In this document: positions 12,901 through 26,579 of the stretch, one piece after another
Layout: every line of letters begins with the position of its first letter
How positions within the stretch are numbered: position 1 is the first letter of the stretch
NCBI GenBank assembly: GCA_963070105.1
Contig: OY718805.1
Span: forward strand, 6,196,001 to 6,260,000
Origin: Litomosoides sigmodontis
Lineage: Eukaryota > Nematoda > Chromadorea > Rhabditida > Onchocercidae
Direction of reading: 5' to 3'
Length of the DNA stretch: 64,000 nt
The notes under the pieces: model-generated
What the model was told of the DNA's origin: nothing
Databases searched by the model: none
The model's input: only the letters and a program-made list of their open reading frames with translations
Made by a program: the position numbers and the translations under genes

Positions 12901-15110
12901 GGGAACGATGAAATTTTTAATTGAAATTATGCAAAAGCTTTCGTAGTGCATTGATTTAAGCTTGCAGTGGCTTGATTTAAACTAAAACTTCAATTGTCAC
13001 GTAAAAGTATTTTGACGAAACAAACGTACTAGTATTTCGGAACATAATTCACCAATGAATTAAAAACGAAAATGACACAGTAATTGAACAAGTTAAAATT
13101 TGAAACTATTAAAGCTTTGGCGACATAAAATCAAAGTGAAGGGAAGCGCCTTCAGAAGTAAAAAAAAACTAAGTTTCAAAATATAAATAACACGAATAGT
13201 GTAAAAAAACTGGTAATATGTTTTGTTGACAGGGAAGTAATTAAAAAGTGTAAGTTAAGTTTAACAATAATAATCAATAAAATCACTAGTGATAAAGAGA
13301 ATGGGAATTCATATAGGCAAGATCAGGTCGTGAAAAAGAAGGGATGAGAATTTGAACAGATAAGAGGGACTTTTGTTACTTGACGACAGTGGCACTTCAG
13401 TGGCGTAAGTTTAATGGTTCGACCTGCTAGCAATGACCGCTGTCCGAAAGATATTGGGAGTGAAAATGAACAAGGAATGCCAATTACTGCTGCTAGTGTG
13501 ATGCTGTTGTTGTTGTGCCAGTGGTGCCAGTCAATATCCCTCAGTTGCTTGCTACCCGTTGAGAGGCACTCCTTCACCAGACACCTCCAGACACACCCCG
13601 ACACGCATGCCCCATTCGAGTTGAATTGAAAATAAAGAACGAAGGAAGTAATTTTAGCTGGCATTACAATGAGTATTAATGTAGAGCCTGTAATATTAAC
13701 TTGTCTGGGCGAGAATTTGCTAGCCTGGCATACTCTTATAGGACAAGCCTAATGAGACACAACAAAGAGCAAACGAGGCCCACCTGCAAACAGTAGTACA
13801 TTCTGCGAAAGCCTCATGTTGTTTTTTTTTGTTTTTCGGTGTTACCGTTCCACTAGGTAATATTAAATTAAGGTGCACTTGTTACTTCCGATCACATCTG
13901 ATCTCTAGCTATTAGTTTTCTCATTCAAGCCCTTTTCAATTACTTTACATTTTTAAGCTCATAAAATTCACGTTTACACATTTGTGGCTATTTTCTTACC
14001 TTGATTACTTGCTAGATGCTCACTCTTCTGCTTTTGGAATATTGATATGAATACGCAAACGAAATTACGGATAATGGATAAACAATGATTTGATCGAATC
14101 AAAGATTTTTGCAAAAAGAACAATGAAAATTTTTGACAACTGCTTCCTCTTCTTAAGTCCATGTGAAACGATCATCGTGGGGACTTCCTAGTCAGAGATG
14201 TAAGATGTGAAAGTATCATGGAATGACGAAGTTTGACAAATCCCAAAAAAAATCAATTATGAATCCATGAAGTTTCGTCGTACGCCTCTTTAACACTAAT
14301 GTAAAATGAAAACATGTTCAGCGACTTGCTTTAAAGCCGTACGCTTTGGTAAACTCATCGATTGCACAAGCCGGATTTCAAATGCACTAGAAACAGGAAC
14401 ATTTGGCTGTACATTTCAATATGATTTTCGGTGAGCTTCAAGTATGTTAAACTTGATTTCTAGTTCTCGCCCACTAAAAGAAAAAAAAACAAATCCCTAT
14501 TTAAAATATACTACGCACGAATGTCGGACGTGTATGCATATATTCAAATACAATTGCTATTCAATAACCTTATTATTTTAGATTTTTTTTTTCAAAAATC
14601 CCCATTTAAACTATCATACTACAATTCCTTGTGTTTCGGCACTAATTTTCATTGTCTAGCTCTTTAACAATCACATTTTTTATTGATTTCGTGCTTATTT
14701 ATTTTAACGTCTAACCAAGACATGATTTAAGTCAAGTAGCATAACGTAGATGTCAAATTTTATAACAATTGAACAAGTAACATCCACAAATACTCACAAA
14801 ATGACATAAAACGATCTATAGATTCACAAACAGTCTGTTTTGAGGATGTTAAATAAAATGAATTTTTATGATGTTGCCCTCTCTCTTTTCAATTTCGACA
14901 CTGATGATAATTCTTTTGGTGCCTGGAATATCAACACAGTATTTTCATAGCAAGGAACACAAGTCAGAACCAAAACACTTAAAATCTCGAAACTTTATTG
15001 GTCTTTTTTAAGGTTCTGAATTTACGAAACAAGTACTTCTCAATCACCTTTTAATTGAAATTTATTTTCATCAGATTAGTTATAACATGTATTCATTATA
15101 ACATGTATTA
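9930..15110. other. Non-coding region 5' of lin-42 and 3' of ATAD3
   Basis: No convincing exon was found on either strand. A locally more GC-rich segment runs from about 11150 to 11750. Any upstream promoter or alternative first exons of lin-42 should lie here. Open frames at 11489-11747 and 13323-13664 show no recognisable domain and no coherent splice context. Confidence 0.5.
15061..15066 (-). terminator. Probable polyadenylation signal of ATAD3
   Basis: AATAAA on the minus strand about 45 bases past the ATAD3 stop codon at 15111-15113. Confidence 0.5.
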
Positions 15111-18100
15111 CTAAATAAGAAAATCATGTAAATAATATATTAATATTGAAGCTGAACCAACCCCGTGTTCAAAGTGCCTTATGGACAACTGTTCCCTATC
15201 GAGCCACATAATTTTCTGCTTGTGTTGATCGACCATTTCACTTGTACAACGATCAATCATTTCGGCCGTAAGTACGCCGTCTTCCGAAGCGTATGCCGCT
15301 GCCTAAACTTTAAATGCTATAAGTGGGTAACAATATTTGCATTTCCAAATCCAAAATGTGAATTACAAGCAGAATGCCGTTCTTATTTCATTCCTCCAAT
15401 TTCTCTTAATTCCAAATATGTCTGCATAAATCCTAACCCCTCACTTCTCAGCAAAAATAAAAAACACATGTCAGCTATAACGTTGATACATATTTTTATA
15501 TTTCAATCTGACACCTGCCAGCCGATAACGAGCTTGGAGAGCTGTCGACCACTCATCCCATCCGTCTTTTGTGCAATATCAGTACATTTTTTGACCCAGT
15601 CAAAATTTGCTAACTTCAAGCGTGCTTTTTTGGAACCAGAAGTAGCTAGTGCAGCAATGTATTTGTCAAAATACTGCAATATGATACGCTCACGTTCCGC
15701 AGGACCTGAAAATTTTCGGTACCAATAAAAAAAGAAACTGTGTTCCTTATTCCATGACAGTTCCTTTAGATGTAAAACTGCGCCCAGTTGTATCATATCA
15801 CATAATATCAGCATTTGGTGACATTTTTGTCAAATACCTAATATTCCAAAATGACGTAAAATATTCTACTTTCGGATATTTATTTATACCCAACGATGTT
15901 CTACGTGAACAGAAGTCACATGTCAATTTTTAAAATATTTCAAATAGTTGCAAAAAAAACCAGTTTTTAACTTATGAAATTGTAAAATAAAACATCTTGA
16001 GAGCAGGCACATTCATTTTTGTGTTGATATAGACATATATACTTGAAGTATTTCTTCAAGAAAAAGAAAGGAATGGTATGTCAATTGCGTGCATCTTTTG
16101 CTGCAGAAATAACCTTGAACATACCGGGTAATTTGAATTCAACTAATTCGTCCAACCGATCATTTACAGCCCAGTCAAACTGTTCCGGCTGATTTGAAGC
16201 AACGACCAGCATGAATCTTAAGGAATAATTAATTAATGAGCTTAAACAAACACAAAAAAATTTAACGAAATACATTTTGGCCTCAACAGAACACCAAAAG
16301 CGTATAAATTATAAAACTTACTTTTTAGATTGCTCACCAGTTCTAAACAGAAATGCATTCAACGTGGCACGCATACTTTCACTTATCTGCTCAGTTGCCC
16401 TTTTACGCAAAAAAGCGTCAGCTTCATCGATAAAGAGCACCAAACTAGGAGAGAAAAACGTGATGTATAAATATGATCAAAATAAACTTAAAATGTCGAC
16501 TTACTCATTGCATAATAAATCTAAAAAGTAGTCCACACAAAGCACCTTGCCACCTTTCCCCTCCCCCTCCCCGCGTGCTCAGAATTAAAAAAAAATGGTT
16601 TTCATCTGTTGGCAAAGAAGCAACATATTTATCAAAGTTACTTTCCTAAAAACACTTTTTTTAGTAAATGAAATGTGTAAAAATACATCCCTACCCTTTC
16701 CTCGTATGTTCAGCCCAATCAAAAACTTTATGCATCGCAGAAACGCCGTCATGTCCTAACGGTGCTACGTCACCGCCAGTCATGATAGCATAATCTAAAC
16801 CCGAATGATGAGCCAAACTCTGGAAAAAGTTAAAATCATAAATGCGGGGTGTTATTTTACCATTTATTATTTGCAAGATCAAAATAGCAAAAGTTTCAGG
16901 AATTTCCAAGGTTTCCTGTAATGACTCCCCCTTCTCAATAACTGCTTAAATTCAAACAAAAAATTTACAAGTTAAGATAATCAGTATATGTTTCAAACCA
17001 AATGAAGGAAACGAAACCATTAAAGCATATCAAAGTATACCTTGGCAAATAGAGTTTTACCAGTACCAGGTGGACCGTAAAATAGTATGTTTCGGAAAAG
17101 ACCATGATTCCGTTTTGTGTTCCTCGTAGTTATCGCGATATCTCGCAAATGGGCCTCTAGCTCCGGCTAAAAAAATTTTCGTTCTACCGCCACAAATAAA
17201 ATTCAGGAAAAATGAAAATAAAATTCACTTCACGAGGAAACACTTACACTCAAAATAATTCCTTTCAAGGGATCATCCTGAGATCGAAAAGCAGTTCTAA
17301 ATGTTTTAATGGGATGCGTGAATAGTTCTGAGAATGCTATACGTGAAGTATCTCGCACCAAACTCGGTTTCCCCCATCGTGATTCGACCTGACGAGCTAC
17401 AACTGCTGTACCTCTTTTAGCACTGTACAGACCAACTGCAAGAGCAGTTAAACCACCGACCTGTAGGAAAAATAGAAACAAATATAGAAGTCCTAAAAAG
17501 GAGAAAAAACAATTCAAACTTTTGTAATAAAAAACGAAGCACTTAAAATCACTTTGCTTAATTTTTTCATTAGCACCCACATATTTTTAGGACTTTTAGC
17601 CCTCAACAGTGTGGTTATAAAATAAAATTAGCAAGGAAATCAAAAAAACACAAACAGCTGAGACGATTTTTTTGGGGTCGTTAAAAAATTCTTGCAATCC
17701 AGCTCCTAAAACTGCTCCGCTGGTCCTACAAATTTCAACAGTAAATAAAATATTTTCATTTAATTTATATAAGCTTCATTTTTTTTTCATTATGGCTCCT
17801 CTGTGAAGTATTCTAAATATGTTAAGGGAATATAATTAAAATTTTTACTGCCTCGAAAAAAATATTACAATGTAAAATGGTTTTCAACAACTCAAACTAG
17901 TCACCTCCATTGCATGGCAATGAATACCACTCCCGCGTTTATGATTTACACTTCAGGTTGCGCCGAAACAGCGTATTTTTTTTTTGAATAAACGGCAATT
18001 GATAACAAACGGTGAATGCCAAAAAAAAAAATAAACTCGCTAAATTAACAACTAATGTTAGTAACTAAATGCTGTACCGCTATTTGCAGGGGTAAACTTA

Positions 18101-19606
18101 AACCATGACTAAAATATCAACTTGATTTTTTCAATCGCCGTTTTTCTTCGTTCTTTTTCGGATACACGCAGCTGTTCTAGATTAACATCACGATTTTCAC
18201 GAGCAGCTTTAGCCCGCGCATAAGTTTCAGCTTCAACCCTTTCCAGATCATACTTGTGTTTTAAAGCCAATTCGTGTTCAATAGTTGCTGAAACAATTGC
18301 TACGAGCACTATTAACATTGTTTGAATTCACCTACTAAAAGTTTATAGATTTATTCTACAAACATTTCACATTTAATAATACATTAATTCGCGAAAAGTA
18401 CAAACCGAATACATTGGAAATGCAACAAATGTACCTTTCCTCATAGCTTCTTGCTTTCGCACACTTTCTTCCTGTTTCTTCAAACTTTCAGCTTGCATAC
18501 GTGCTTTTATCGCTAGCTCCTCCTCTTGCCGTTTGCGTGCTAACTGATCCTGATGTTCTGCTCTCTAAAGTTTTCTTTCCGAAAATTTACTGTGGTAAAG
18601 TCACACTAAAATGTCATTCCAAACCTTTAAAACGAAAAAAAAATATTCCAAGTATTTATTTACTTACGGCACGCGCATGCTTAGTTTCTTCAACTAAAGT
18701 TTTACGTCTTTCTTCTTCCGCAACGCGTATCTGCTCCGACCGAAGTGCTTGTACTTGTGCTTCCGCTTGCTGCAACATGCCAAAAACCAATAAAAGGTTT
18801 TGAGCGTAGAAATGAAAGTTCTGGACTTGTGATATTCAAATCAGGAAATTTTAGTCTGCTTTTCCAGCGCGTGAAGTTAATCACTTACAGATAGTGTTTG
18901 CTACATCACCTACGAAATCAAATCTAAATCTCTACATATGTTGCTTTCTTTAAAATTTTCACATGAATATTTGTTAAATGTACTTTGGCAGCAGCCTCAT
19001 ATTCTTTTTGCCTCGTAAATTCTTGTAATCGTGCCATCTCGAATGCTTCCTTGGCGTTTCGAGACATTTCTAGCTGTCTAGCAGCATCGGCTGCACGTTC
19101 TAGTGCTGAGGAATCAAACGAATATCCTTTCTGCATCTGTGTTTGAGCTTTGGAGTTAGTACTTCCTTTCAAGGCATTATCGTCTGGGCCTTAAATACAT
19201 TTAATTTCAGCAAGTTCACTTAAACCTTTAGTCACTCAGTTATTTTTCCATTTAAAGCGCTTGTGCAACTCAAGACTTAATGAAGTATCCCAAAACAGGT
19301 ACGAAATTTTCTAGAAGAACATGACATTTTCCAAGAACAATCACTCTTTGTAAGTCATTACAAATGTCTCCCGGATGTTGTCGGAAATATGTAAACAGTA
19401 TCAACTCATAACGCTCTGAAGCTGCATGGTGCAGTTATATGCTAGCTATCCAAATGATGCCTAATAGAAAAATCCACAGTGGCTAATTTAATTATCCATT
19501 CCATGTATTGCTTACCGGGAGCAGGATCAGTAGCAGGTGTCTGCAAGACATTCCTCGAAGATCCTTCCTGCGAACCTAACCCAAGTACGTCGAAAAAGCT
19601 AGGCAT
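15111..19606 (-). CDS. atad-3: ATAD3, mitochondrial AAA+ ATPase
   Basis: Exons: 19516-19606, 18984-19189, 18668-18769, 18435-18564, 18122-18287, 17656-17725, 17248-17460, 17041-17166, 16695-16819, 16322-16444, 16125-16216, 15515-15705, 15111-15302. All phases agree and give 608 residues from [11 protein letters not shown] to TAG 15111-15113. ATAD3 is an inner mitochondrial membrane ATPase needed for nucleoid organisation, contact sites and cholesterol handling. The N-terminal half is a charged coiled coil ([36 protein letters not shown]). A hydrophobic segment [16 protein letters not shown] near residues 256-270 is the membrane anchor. The AAA+ core has Walker A GPPGTGKT (about 357-364), Walker [16 protein letters not shown], and the [10 protein letters not shown] block. 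The last exon carries YASEDGVLT, then a tail of about 20 residues that is unlike vertebrate ATAD3. The gene lies downstream of the dynein light chain on the same strand. Confidence 0.96.
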
Positions 19607-19713
19607 GCTTCACACCTGGAAATGCGACACTGAATTCCCTTGAAGACATTATTACGCTAAAATTTATGAATATCCACTTGAAAAGAACTTTCTTTCACCA
19701 GTTTATAGATCGG

Positions 19714-19718
<5 letters not shown>

Positions 19719-19781
<63 letters not shown>
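19719..19781. repeat. (TA)n microsatellite
   Basis: An uninterrupted TA dinucleotide run of about 63 bases, 110 bp upstream of the ATAD3 start codon, between ATAD3 and the dynein light-chain gene. A shorter TA run lies at about 20180-20200. Confidence 0.97.
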
Positions 19782-19784
<3 letters not shown>

Positions 19785-20291
19785 GATGTTCATATAAAAG
19801 TAAAAATTTAACGGGGAAAAAAATCCACTGCGTCAACAATAACAATAACGTTCTCTCGCTTTTCTTTCTGTTACCAGTAATGGGAAAACACCAGTAATGC
19901 CAGTAATGAAAAAAAAAAACAGAGTTCTATGACTCTCTGCACAAGCAAGCGATGCTAATAGAAAACTAAAACATATATTTAAAAAAGTATGATGAAATCA
20001 CGACAAGACTTCCGCAAAATAGCTTTTAAACAAAGGTTAAAGCGAAGAAATTTATAATTTTTAAGGGCGCATAATAACACACCGAATACGACCAAATTTA
20101 GCTCTTTTTTTTCCTCGTATTGTCTTCTCCCTACTCTCTCTTCTATCTTATATCGGTCTATTTACAAAAAATGAGAATTACTATATATATATATATATAC
20201 TATATGTATATATGTGAGTCTTTTCACACAATAAAAACGGCAAGCTTATCACATATAAACATAAAATCAGAAACAGTAATAAATTATGCAG

Positions 20292-20683
20292 TTAAAACTG
20301 TGCGGTAATGTTCTGTATCACAGCCAACAGAAAGTCTTTGTCTGGTGCAATCATGATTTCATGTTTTCTTGTCCGTAACCTTAGGAATGTAAGATCGTTT
20401 GAGCCATCCAACTCCCGAATAACACTTTTTGATTTATCACACAATTGATGCAACAACACGCAGTGTTGTTGTGTAGCTTCATCATCTAGTGTTGACCGAA
20501 TCGCTCTACCTAACAACAAAAAGTGAAAATTATAAAGTAAACTGGATAAAGGATGAAAGAGTTATGGGAAAGGATACAGCAACGAGAAGGAAGATATAAG
20601 TTACCAGATGAGTCCATAACAATAACTCCAGCAACGTTCTTCTGGCTCTGAATTCTCTTCAGAGTTTCATCCACATCTGTCAT
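20292..20683 (-). CDS. dyrb-1: Dynein light chain roadblock/LC7 type
   Basis: Two exons, 20605-20683 and 20292-20509, give 98 residues ending at TAA 20292-20294. The protein is the roadblock light chain of cytoplasmic dynein, a homodimer that binds dynein intermediate chain. The diagnostic order is [19 protein letters not shown] at the N-terminus, then [32 protein letters not shown] and [11 protein letters not shown], collinear with animal DYNLRB over its usual length (about 96-98). The start ATG 20681-20683 follows TTTCAG and TTTAG acceptor-like sites at 20689-20696, consistent with trans-splicing of a leader just before the start. It is the upstream member of a same-strand pair with ATAD3 (gap about 690 bp), so an operon is possible. 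Confidence 0.95.
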
Positions 20684-20688
20684 TTTTT

Positions 20689-20697
20689 CTAAAGCTG
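20689..20697 (-). promoter_or_regulatory. Candidate leader trans-splice acceptor of the dynein light-chain gene
   Basis: Minus-strand TTTCAG followed by CTTTAG lies within 14 bases of the start codon, with no coding exon needed upstream. A spliced-leader acceptor is the simplest reading; an ordinary 5'-UTR intron is the alternative. Confidence 0.45.
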
Positions 20698-22864
20698 AAA
20701 GTACAAGAAGTAAACGAAGTAAGTCGAAAAAAGGACGACTAACAGTTTGATGTTTATAAGTTTCTTGTACAAAATAAATCATACCCTTGAAAACTCATCC
20801 TTCACCCTCTAGGGTTCAACGTAACTGAAACCTTAACCTATTAAAGCTCCACAGAACCCTCCTATTCGTACCTCTCATCCGTTGCATGCAACTAGATATG
20901 AAATTTAGAAAAAGTATTGCGTACTATGACAAAGTAGACTAACATAGGTTTAGAATGGGGTAGGCAAAGCAATGGGGAGGAGGAGGGGTACAAACTCTGG
21001 AAAGGTGTCAAGTGCTACCTTAATATTTCCTACCACAATGCGACAAAATTTTAAAATAATGCACCGTGTAATCGTTTTCTTGCTTATTTTTTCACTTTTT
21101 CGCTTGTTTTCTTCAATTTGTAGATTCAAAGGAAGCAGAGAATTGAAGAAGCAATTAAAAATTGGAATATTTCTTCAATATCCGTAGAATTTCTCTCTTA
21201 AAGTTTATCTGAAACACTTCGATTCAAATGAATGTCGCATATGAAGCATTTGAAGTTGTAGTGGAAGCATTTCCAACCTTTTCCATTTGTTAGCGCCGAG
21301 ACAGCTCTTTGCAGATCCTATTAGGCTCAGTGCTCTTTAATTATCCTCTCCACATCCAATTGCCACAATTGCCTTACCCAATTGTCGCGTTCTTATAATG
21401 AGAAATCGTTTGCTTGTGTTCCACGGGGAACGTGGGGAAGACTAACTTTTGAGGGACTCTGTCCCTCCCTTGTTGTCGCCTCATTTGCAGCACTATTTCG
21501 GTTTCTACTTTTTCTGCATTTAAGGGAAAGGAATAATTCTCAGAGGGCGCCTGAAGAGACTTTGGTATACATTTGATAAAGCTCAACCTGAATTTGAAAG
21601 AAAGTGGTCGGTGTGTGAGAATTAAAGAGAATCAAAGTTACGCTAGCTAACTTTCCGATTTCGATTGATGTCCCTCAAAACTTTTCAGCAATGTTTGAGT
21701 TACTATACAGTAGCTAATACTGGATTTTAATTTTCCATTCTTACACTTAAAACAAAGGAAAAAGTGGATCCGGATTTCCTCTCTTTTCATTCTTCCTTTC
21801 CCACTGCTTGAAGTGTTGTGCTGAAGTGTTAGAGAAATAACATTCATGAAGAACAGCACTGCTCCCCCTTCCGTACTGTCCAATTTAATTTTTAAAAATC
21901 CCAAATTTCAATTGATTTGCATTTCAAAATTATTTCGGCACATTCCTCAAATGTATAATGCAAAAATTAATTTCCATTCATCTCTGCTTTATAATATCTT
22001 TTGTGGTATGTTTCGTGATTTGAGTCCTGTCTTGCAAGCCGTTATATTCCGTGACATTACGTAGGTGCTTCACTACATGTATTTTCAACTTTTTATTTGA
22101 CCCTTTCCACTGTCATCAAGTGATCCGACCCTTCTGGAAGCTCATATAACTCCTAAATGAAAAATATTGTAACTTCGATAACTTCAGCTGTGTGAGGCGT
22201 TCTAACATGCTGTATTGAGCTTAAAACTGAAAAGTAAATTTAACAGATCGGATAATGTTGAATCACAATCAGACCGACGTTTTTTTTTTAATTTTTTCCG
22301 TTTAACTAGCAACAGACGTGAAGAAGTGCCTATTTCAGTGGGAATTTGTAAGTGAGAGTGGTCGTGAGGTTTTTCAAATTACTTACATATGTACACATAT
22401 GTCTTTGGTTATCTTGGATGAACTTTCTTTAGCAGATATTTCACGTTGAAGAGGTTGCATTTGAAGACGACCACTACTATTTGCTGACTAACCGTTGCAC
22501 CGTGCAGACGTTAGGATTCTCAATACAGCAATAATGGAGGAAGGATGTGGAAGTTGCTGCTTTTTCTTTTCCAGCAACGTAACTTACTTCATTCCTTTTT
22601 TTCCATTAAGACAGTTATCACTGAGGCGTGAAGAAGCTCCTCTGGAAAACAAACCAGGTGAGTGTGACTTAAGGAGCCTTACTGAGCCTCCTCACTGCTC
22701 CGTTACGGTCTCCTGCGAGGATGGATATCTGTAAACAAGCAACGTGGTTATAATTTTCAGCACTACCGTCGTCAATCCATACTGCAACCTATTGTCTTCA
22801 GTCTTCTCTCGTTCTATGACTCCGTCGGGTTCGACGATCCCCCACCCACTGCTCTCTTCTCTCC

Positions 22865-22869
<5 letters not shown>

Positions 22870-22902
<33 letters not shown>

Positions 22903-22956
22903 CAACAACAACAACAGTTATAGTAGTGGTGGTGGTGGTGGAGGTGGAGGTAGCGG
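22870..22956. repeat. Compound trinucleotide repeat (CAG, CAA, GTG)
   Basis: Eight CAG units (22870-22893) are followed by seven CAA units and one CAG, then a stop-containing TTATAG and a GTG/GAG-type run to about 22956. On the + strand an ATG at 22816 opens a 35-codon frame ending in 16 glutamines plus leucine (stop 22921-22923); on the - strand the same bases read as alanine and valine runs. No flanking domain supports translation. Confidence 0.9.
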
Positions 22957-24599
22957 TCGGTAGTGTACTACCAGTAGCAGCAGGTAGCACAAGTGCTGGC
23001 TGGGATGGCAACAACTTCGCGTGCCTTATTATTACATCCCTCAATCAACATCATCCGCCCCGCTAGCCACCGGCAGGCAGGCCGGCGCGCAATAGCACGG
23101 CCTTCAGTCGTCGATCGTCTCTGATGTGGAGAGGACAGACGTAGTTCATTCTGTTGCCGTCACTGCGTTTTCCGCTTTACTCTAAACCACTCCATGCCAT
23201 CCTTCTTCACTTTCCTCCTCCTCCTCCTCTTTCTCTCTTGCTTGATCGGTTGCTACGTGAAAATCGTGTACACTCTTCCTCCGTGCATGGCATAAATAGA
23301 AAAGGCGGAAATTTCCAGATACTTACACGTTCATGCATTCGTGTACTCTCCAGCTGTTCCATTACTTCCTTACTACTTTTATGAAAGCACTTATTCATTC
23401 ACCTCATCCTCACAACTCATTAGCAAAATATTAGCAGTAAGCTGCTGTTGGCAACGTGACGTCTCGTCGCACACCATAGCCATGATTGGAAGGGAGGTTC
23501 AGTGATTACGTTTTAATTGAACTGCAATCATTCCAGCTATTTTTTGCTTGCTAGCGTTTTTGTGTGGCTGAAAGCTGAGTGGAAGAAATGGAGATGTGAG
23601 TGCATGGGCAGTTTATAAATAGGCAGCAAGAAGCGAAGGGCCTTCGCTTTTTTCTTCATTTCCATTTTATTTAGGAAATGAAGAAGGAAGTGGAGATCGA
23701 TGTCAATAGAGAGAGAGAGAGAGTATTATTTTTCTAAGAGAGAAAGGCGAAGAAGATAGAAGAGTGGAAGTGCTGTTTCTGTGCAAGACAAAGCATACTA
23801 CCTTTGAAGTTCTGGAAGGAAGTTTTGCCGGCAACATATATCACAGTGGTCGTCGAGGATAATGTAATAGCTAGTTTTTTGGAAGAAGAAATGAAGGGCT
23901 TCTTTAATCCTTCGCTCCATTCTTCCGGAGGCTTAATAGAAAAGAGGAAGAGCCAGTACTTCTTCAGTACAATGGTCCTGAATAGATAGAGAGGAATGAG
24001 ATGTCATGTTTGGGAAGGGAGCTGCTTGATCTTTCTTACTGCTCTGAAGGGATGATGGATCTTTGATTATTGCAGACAATTTCATTCTAACAATGAGGTT
24101 CTTCACTTGCGCATCTTTCGCCGCCCTTGCAAGAGTGAGATGCTTCTCAGTGGAAAGGAATCTCAGATTGTTGGAATGTTTAGGGCGAATGTCGAGCTGT
24201 GATAGTTTGTTGAAAAGTTCTAGTGGTTTTTGCTGAAGCGTTCACTCTTTTCACCGAAGGGGTAAAAGGCATCACCGCCATCATCACCATCGTCATCCGA
24301 CCGTTAATATCCATCCGTTCGGTGTCGCCTCGTCTCCTCTCTTGGCATGTCCCTTTCGAAGGCACTCACTCATTCATTCAGTCGAAGGAAACGGGCGCAA
24401 ACTGCACCCTCTCCTTTCCTGTTGATAGATTGCCTTCCTCTGCGTGCTCCACCCCTCCCCCTCTCTCTCTTTCCGCTCTTGTAAATTCTGCTACGAATCA
24501 CTTCACTTCCTCTCCTCTCCCTTTCTCGAAATCGTCACGATCTTTTCCCCTCCTCTTCTAGCTGTAATTCGCAACGCACGATGAATATCGATAGAGCTG

Positions 24600-24744
24600 G
24601 AGCGCGTTCCTCACGCGAAAGCTTTAGCAGCCGATCGAACAAGCAGACCGTAATGCAATGGTTTGCAAACGTTACGCCCATAACTTGTGCTATTCTGCTA
24701 TAAGCAGTTAGTTCAGTTCAGAATTCAAGCGAAGGTTGATTGAG
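24600..24744 (+). promoter_or_regulatory. Candidate non-coding first exon of the galectin gene
   Basis: A consensus donor (GAG then GTGAGT) begins at 24745 after a CG-richer stretch, and no open frame with a recognisable domain precedes it. The next + strand acceptor that makes sense is at 26580-26581, 36 bases before the galectin start codon. The 5' boundary is a guess. Confidence 0.3.
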
Positions 24745-26579
24745 GTGAGTCTGAAATGTCCTTCCAATCATTACTTCACTCCTTTCGCCTCTCTCTCCTC
24801 TTACAGCATACTACTGTAGGTTAAGAGAAAGAGACCTGAACATTGCCAAGATTTTCGGCGCGGAAATAGAAAGTGGTCTCGCTCAATGGCATAAGGGGGA
24901 AGAAGCGAGAGCTTTAACAGTGGGTTATGATAATTTACGGTTATAAAAGTAATAAAATATCATTCACTGATTCCTCTACGGAAGTGTCCGAATAGCTATG
25001 AGGAAAGAAAAAATTGTGAAAATATGCGGTCTTAATCGATCAGGCTTTTGTCTAAAGGATAGAAGATATTGCTATGCTTCATTAATTAAAAGGCTAATAT
25101 GAGACCGATCAGTTAAACAATCTCTTTAAGTATACTGTATGTGCTTTGGTTGGGGGAATAGTTCGTAAAGTAGCTTCAAGTAGACATCTTCTCTTATCCA
25201 TTCCAAACCGAAACGATATTTTGTAGACGGGGAATGATCATAATATTTCACATAACTTGTATGAGAATCAATTGAACGATATACATTTTTTCTGTGCTGT
25301 GTAAAAAAAGCTCACTGCTTAGGGGTTATATTTTATGCCTTCGAAGACTGCTAAAACACTGGTGGTCATGTGTCGTTTTGAACTTTACAGCCTTGGTAAA
25401 ACGAGTTCTACAAAGTATTGCATCGCAGTATTATGTGCTTGTTGTCGTCCTTTTCGTTGTTTCCCCCTTCGCACTGCTTCGATGCTGCAGTTTGAATTCA
25501 TTTACTTACAGTTAGTTGTTTCTAACATTTCTTCATGAAGGAGAAAAGTAATTTATTGGTTTTTGGCGTGGATGGATGTTCTTTTTACTGCTCTTAAAGC
25601 ATTGCTCCTTCCGGCATTTTTCATTTCATTTCTCCTTTTTCTCTGTTGATGATTGATGGATTTTGAAAAATTATTCATGGAAACGGTTATAAATGTATGA
25701 CAAGCCCACCAATTATCATGTAAGTCGCCTAGGATTCTGTAAAATTCTTCGATAGATAAATAACTGCTCTTACTAATTAATAGTAATAAATTATGGTATG
25801 ATTTCTATTGAAGTGTGTATAACCTTATGTGATAGACAAACCATGTGTCGATTTTCAATAATCGGATTATGAAATGGACTATTCTATCCAGGGACTTTTT
25901 AATTTTGCATTATTGTCCTGTTTAATTTTACGTTATATTTATTGTTAAATCGGTGATACTTAAAATTATATATTTCAATAAACTTAAATTTGGGAAGCTT
26001 GGTGGCCATTACGCAGGTGCAATGGTACACAAGAATGTGCGCAATGAGGTAAATAATAATAAGCAGAAATTAGTTTATATGATTATCAAATGCTATTTTT
26101 GATCCCGTAGACAATTATCATTAGCTCCTGAGGTAGTTATCACCGCTCTTAGCGTGATACAGCTATAGTGATGAAGTGATCATCACACATGGTTGCACAT
26201 ATTAAATCCGTGTTCCATTTGTATGTTAAAAGTTCTTTGCATAACGATAGGAGGCGTTTCCACCTGAAAAATATGTTTTCCTCATAAAAATTGTAAAATT
26301 TTCTTCTAACTCACGCGAATGATAACAGTGTATTTTTACCAGCAGAAGTGTGCCAAGTGTGTTTTATACCAAATATAAGATTCCGATGAACGTTTTAGTC
26401 CGACTTAAGCTCTCATACTAACTTATTTCTTTTTTCCGTAAGTCAAGCACGTTTATGGCGTGTTTGCGATCATATGTCACTTTTCTCTTCGTGCATCTGA
26501 TATGGTACAGTTTTTGCTGAGCGTCAATGGTTACCCATTTGACATGTTTTGATTTCTGTTTTGAATTGTAAGTATTTTC

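Noticed and set aside
13323..13664. 113-codon minus-strand frame in the region upstream of lin-42
   Set aside because: Composition looks random, and no flanking exons continue it.
15165..15728. 187-codon open frame on the + strand
   Set aside because: It is antisense to the last two ATAD3 exons and their intron; the coding signal is on the minus strand.
22814..23044. Minus-strand frame with valine and alanine runs
   Set aside because: It is the complement of the CAG/CAA/GTG repeat and has no domain outside the repeat.
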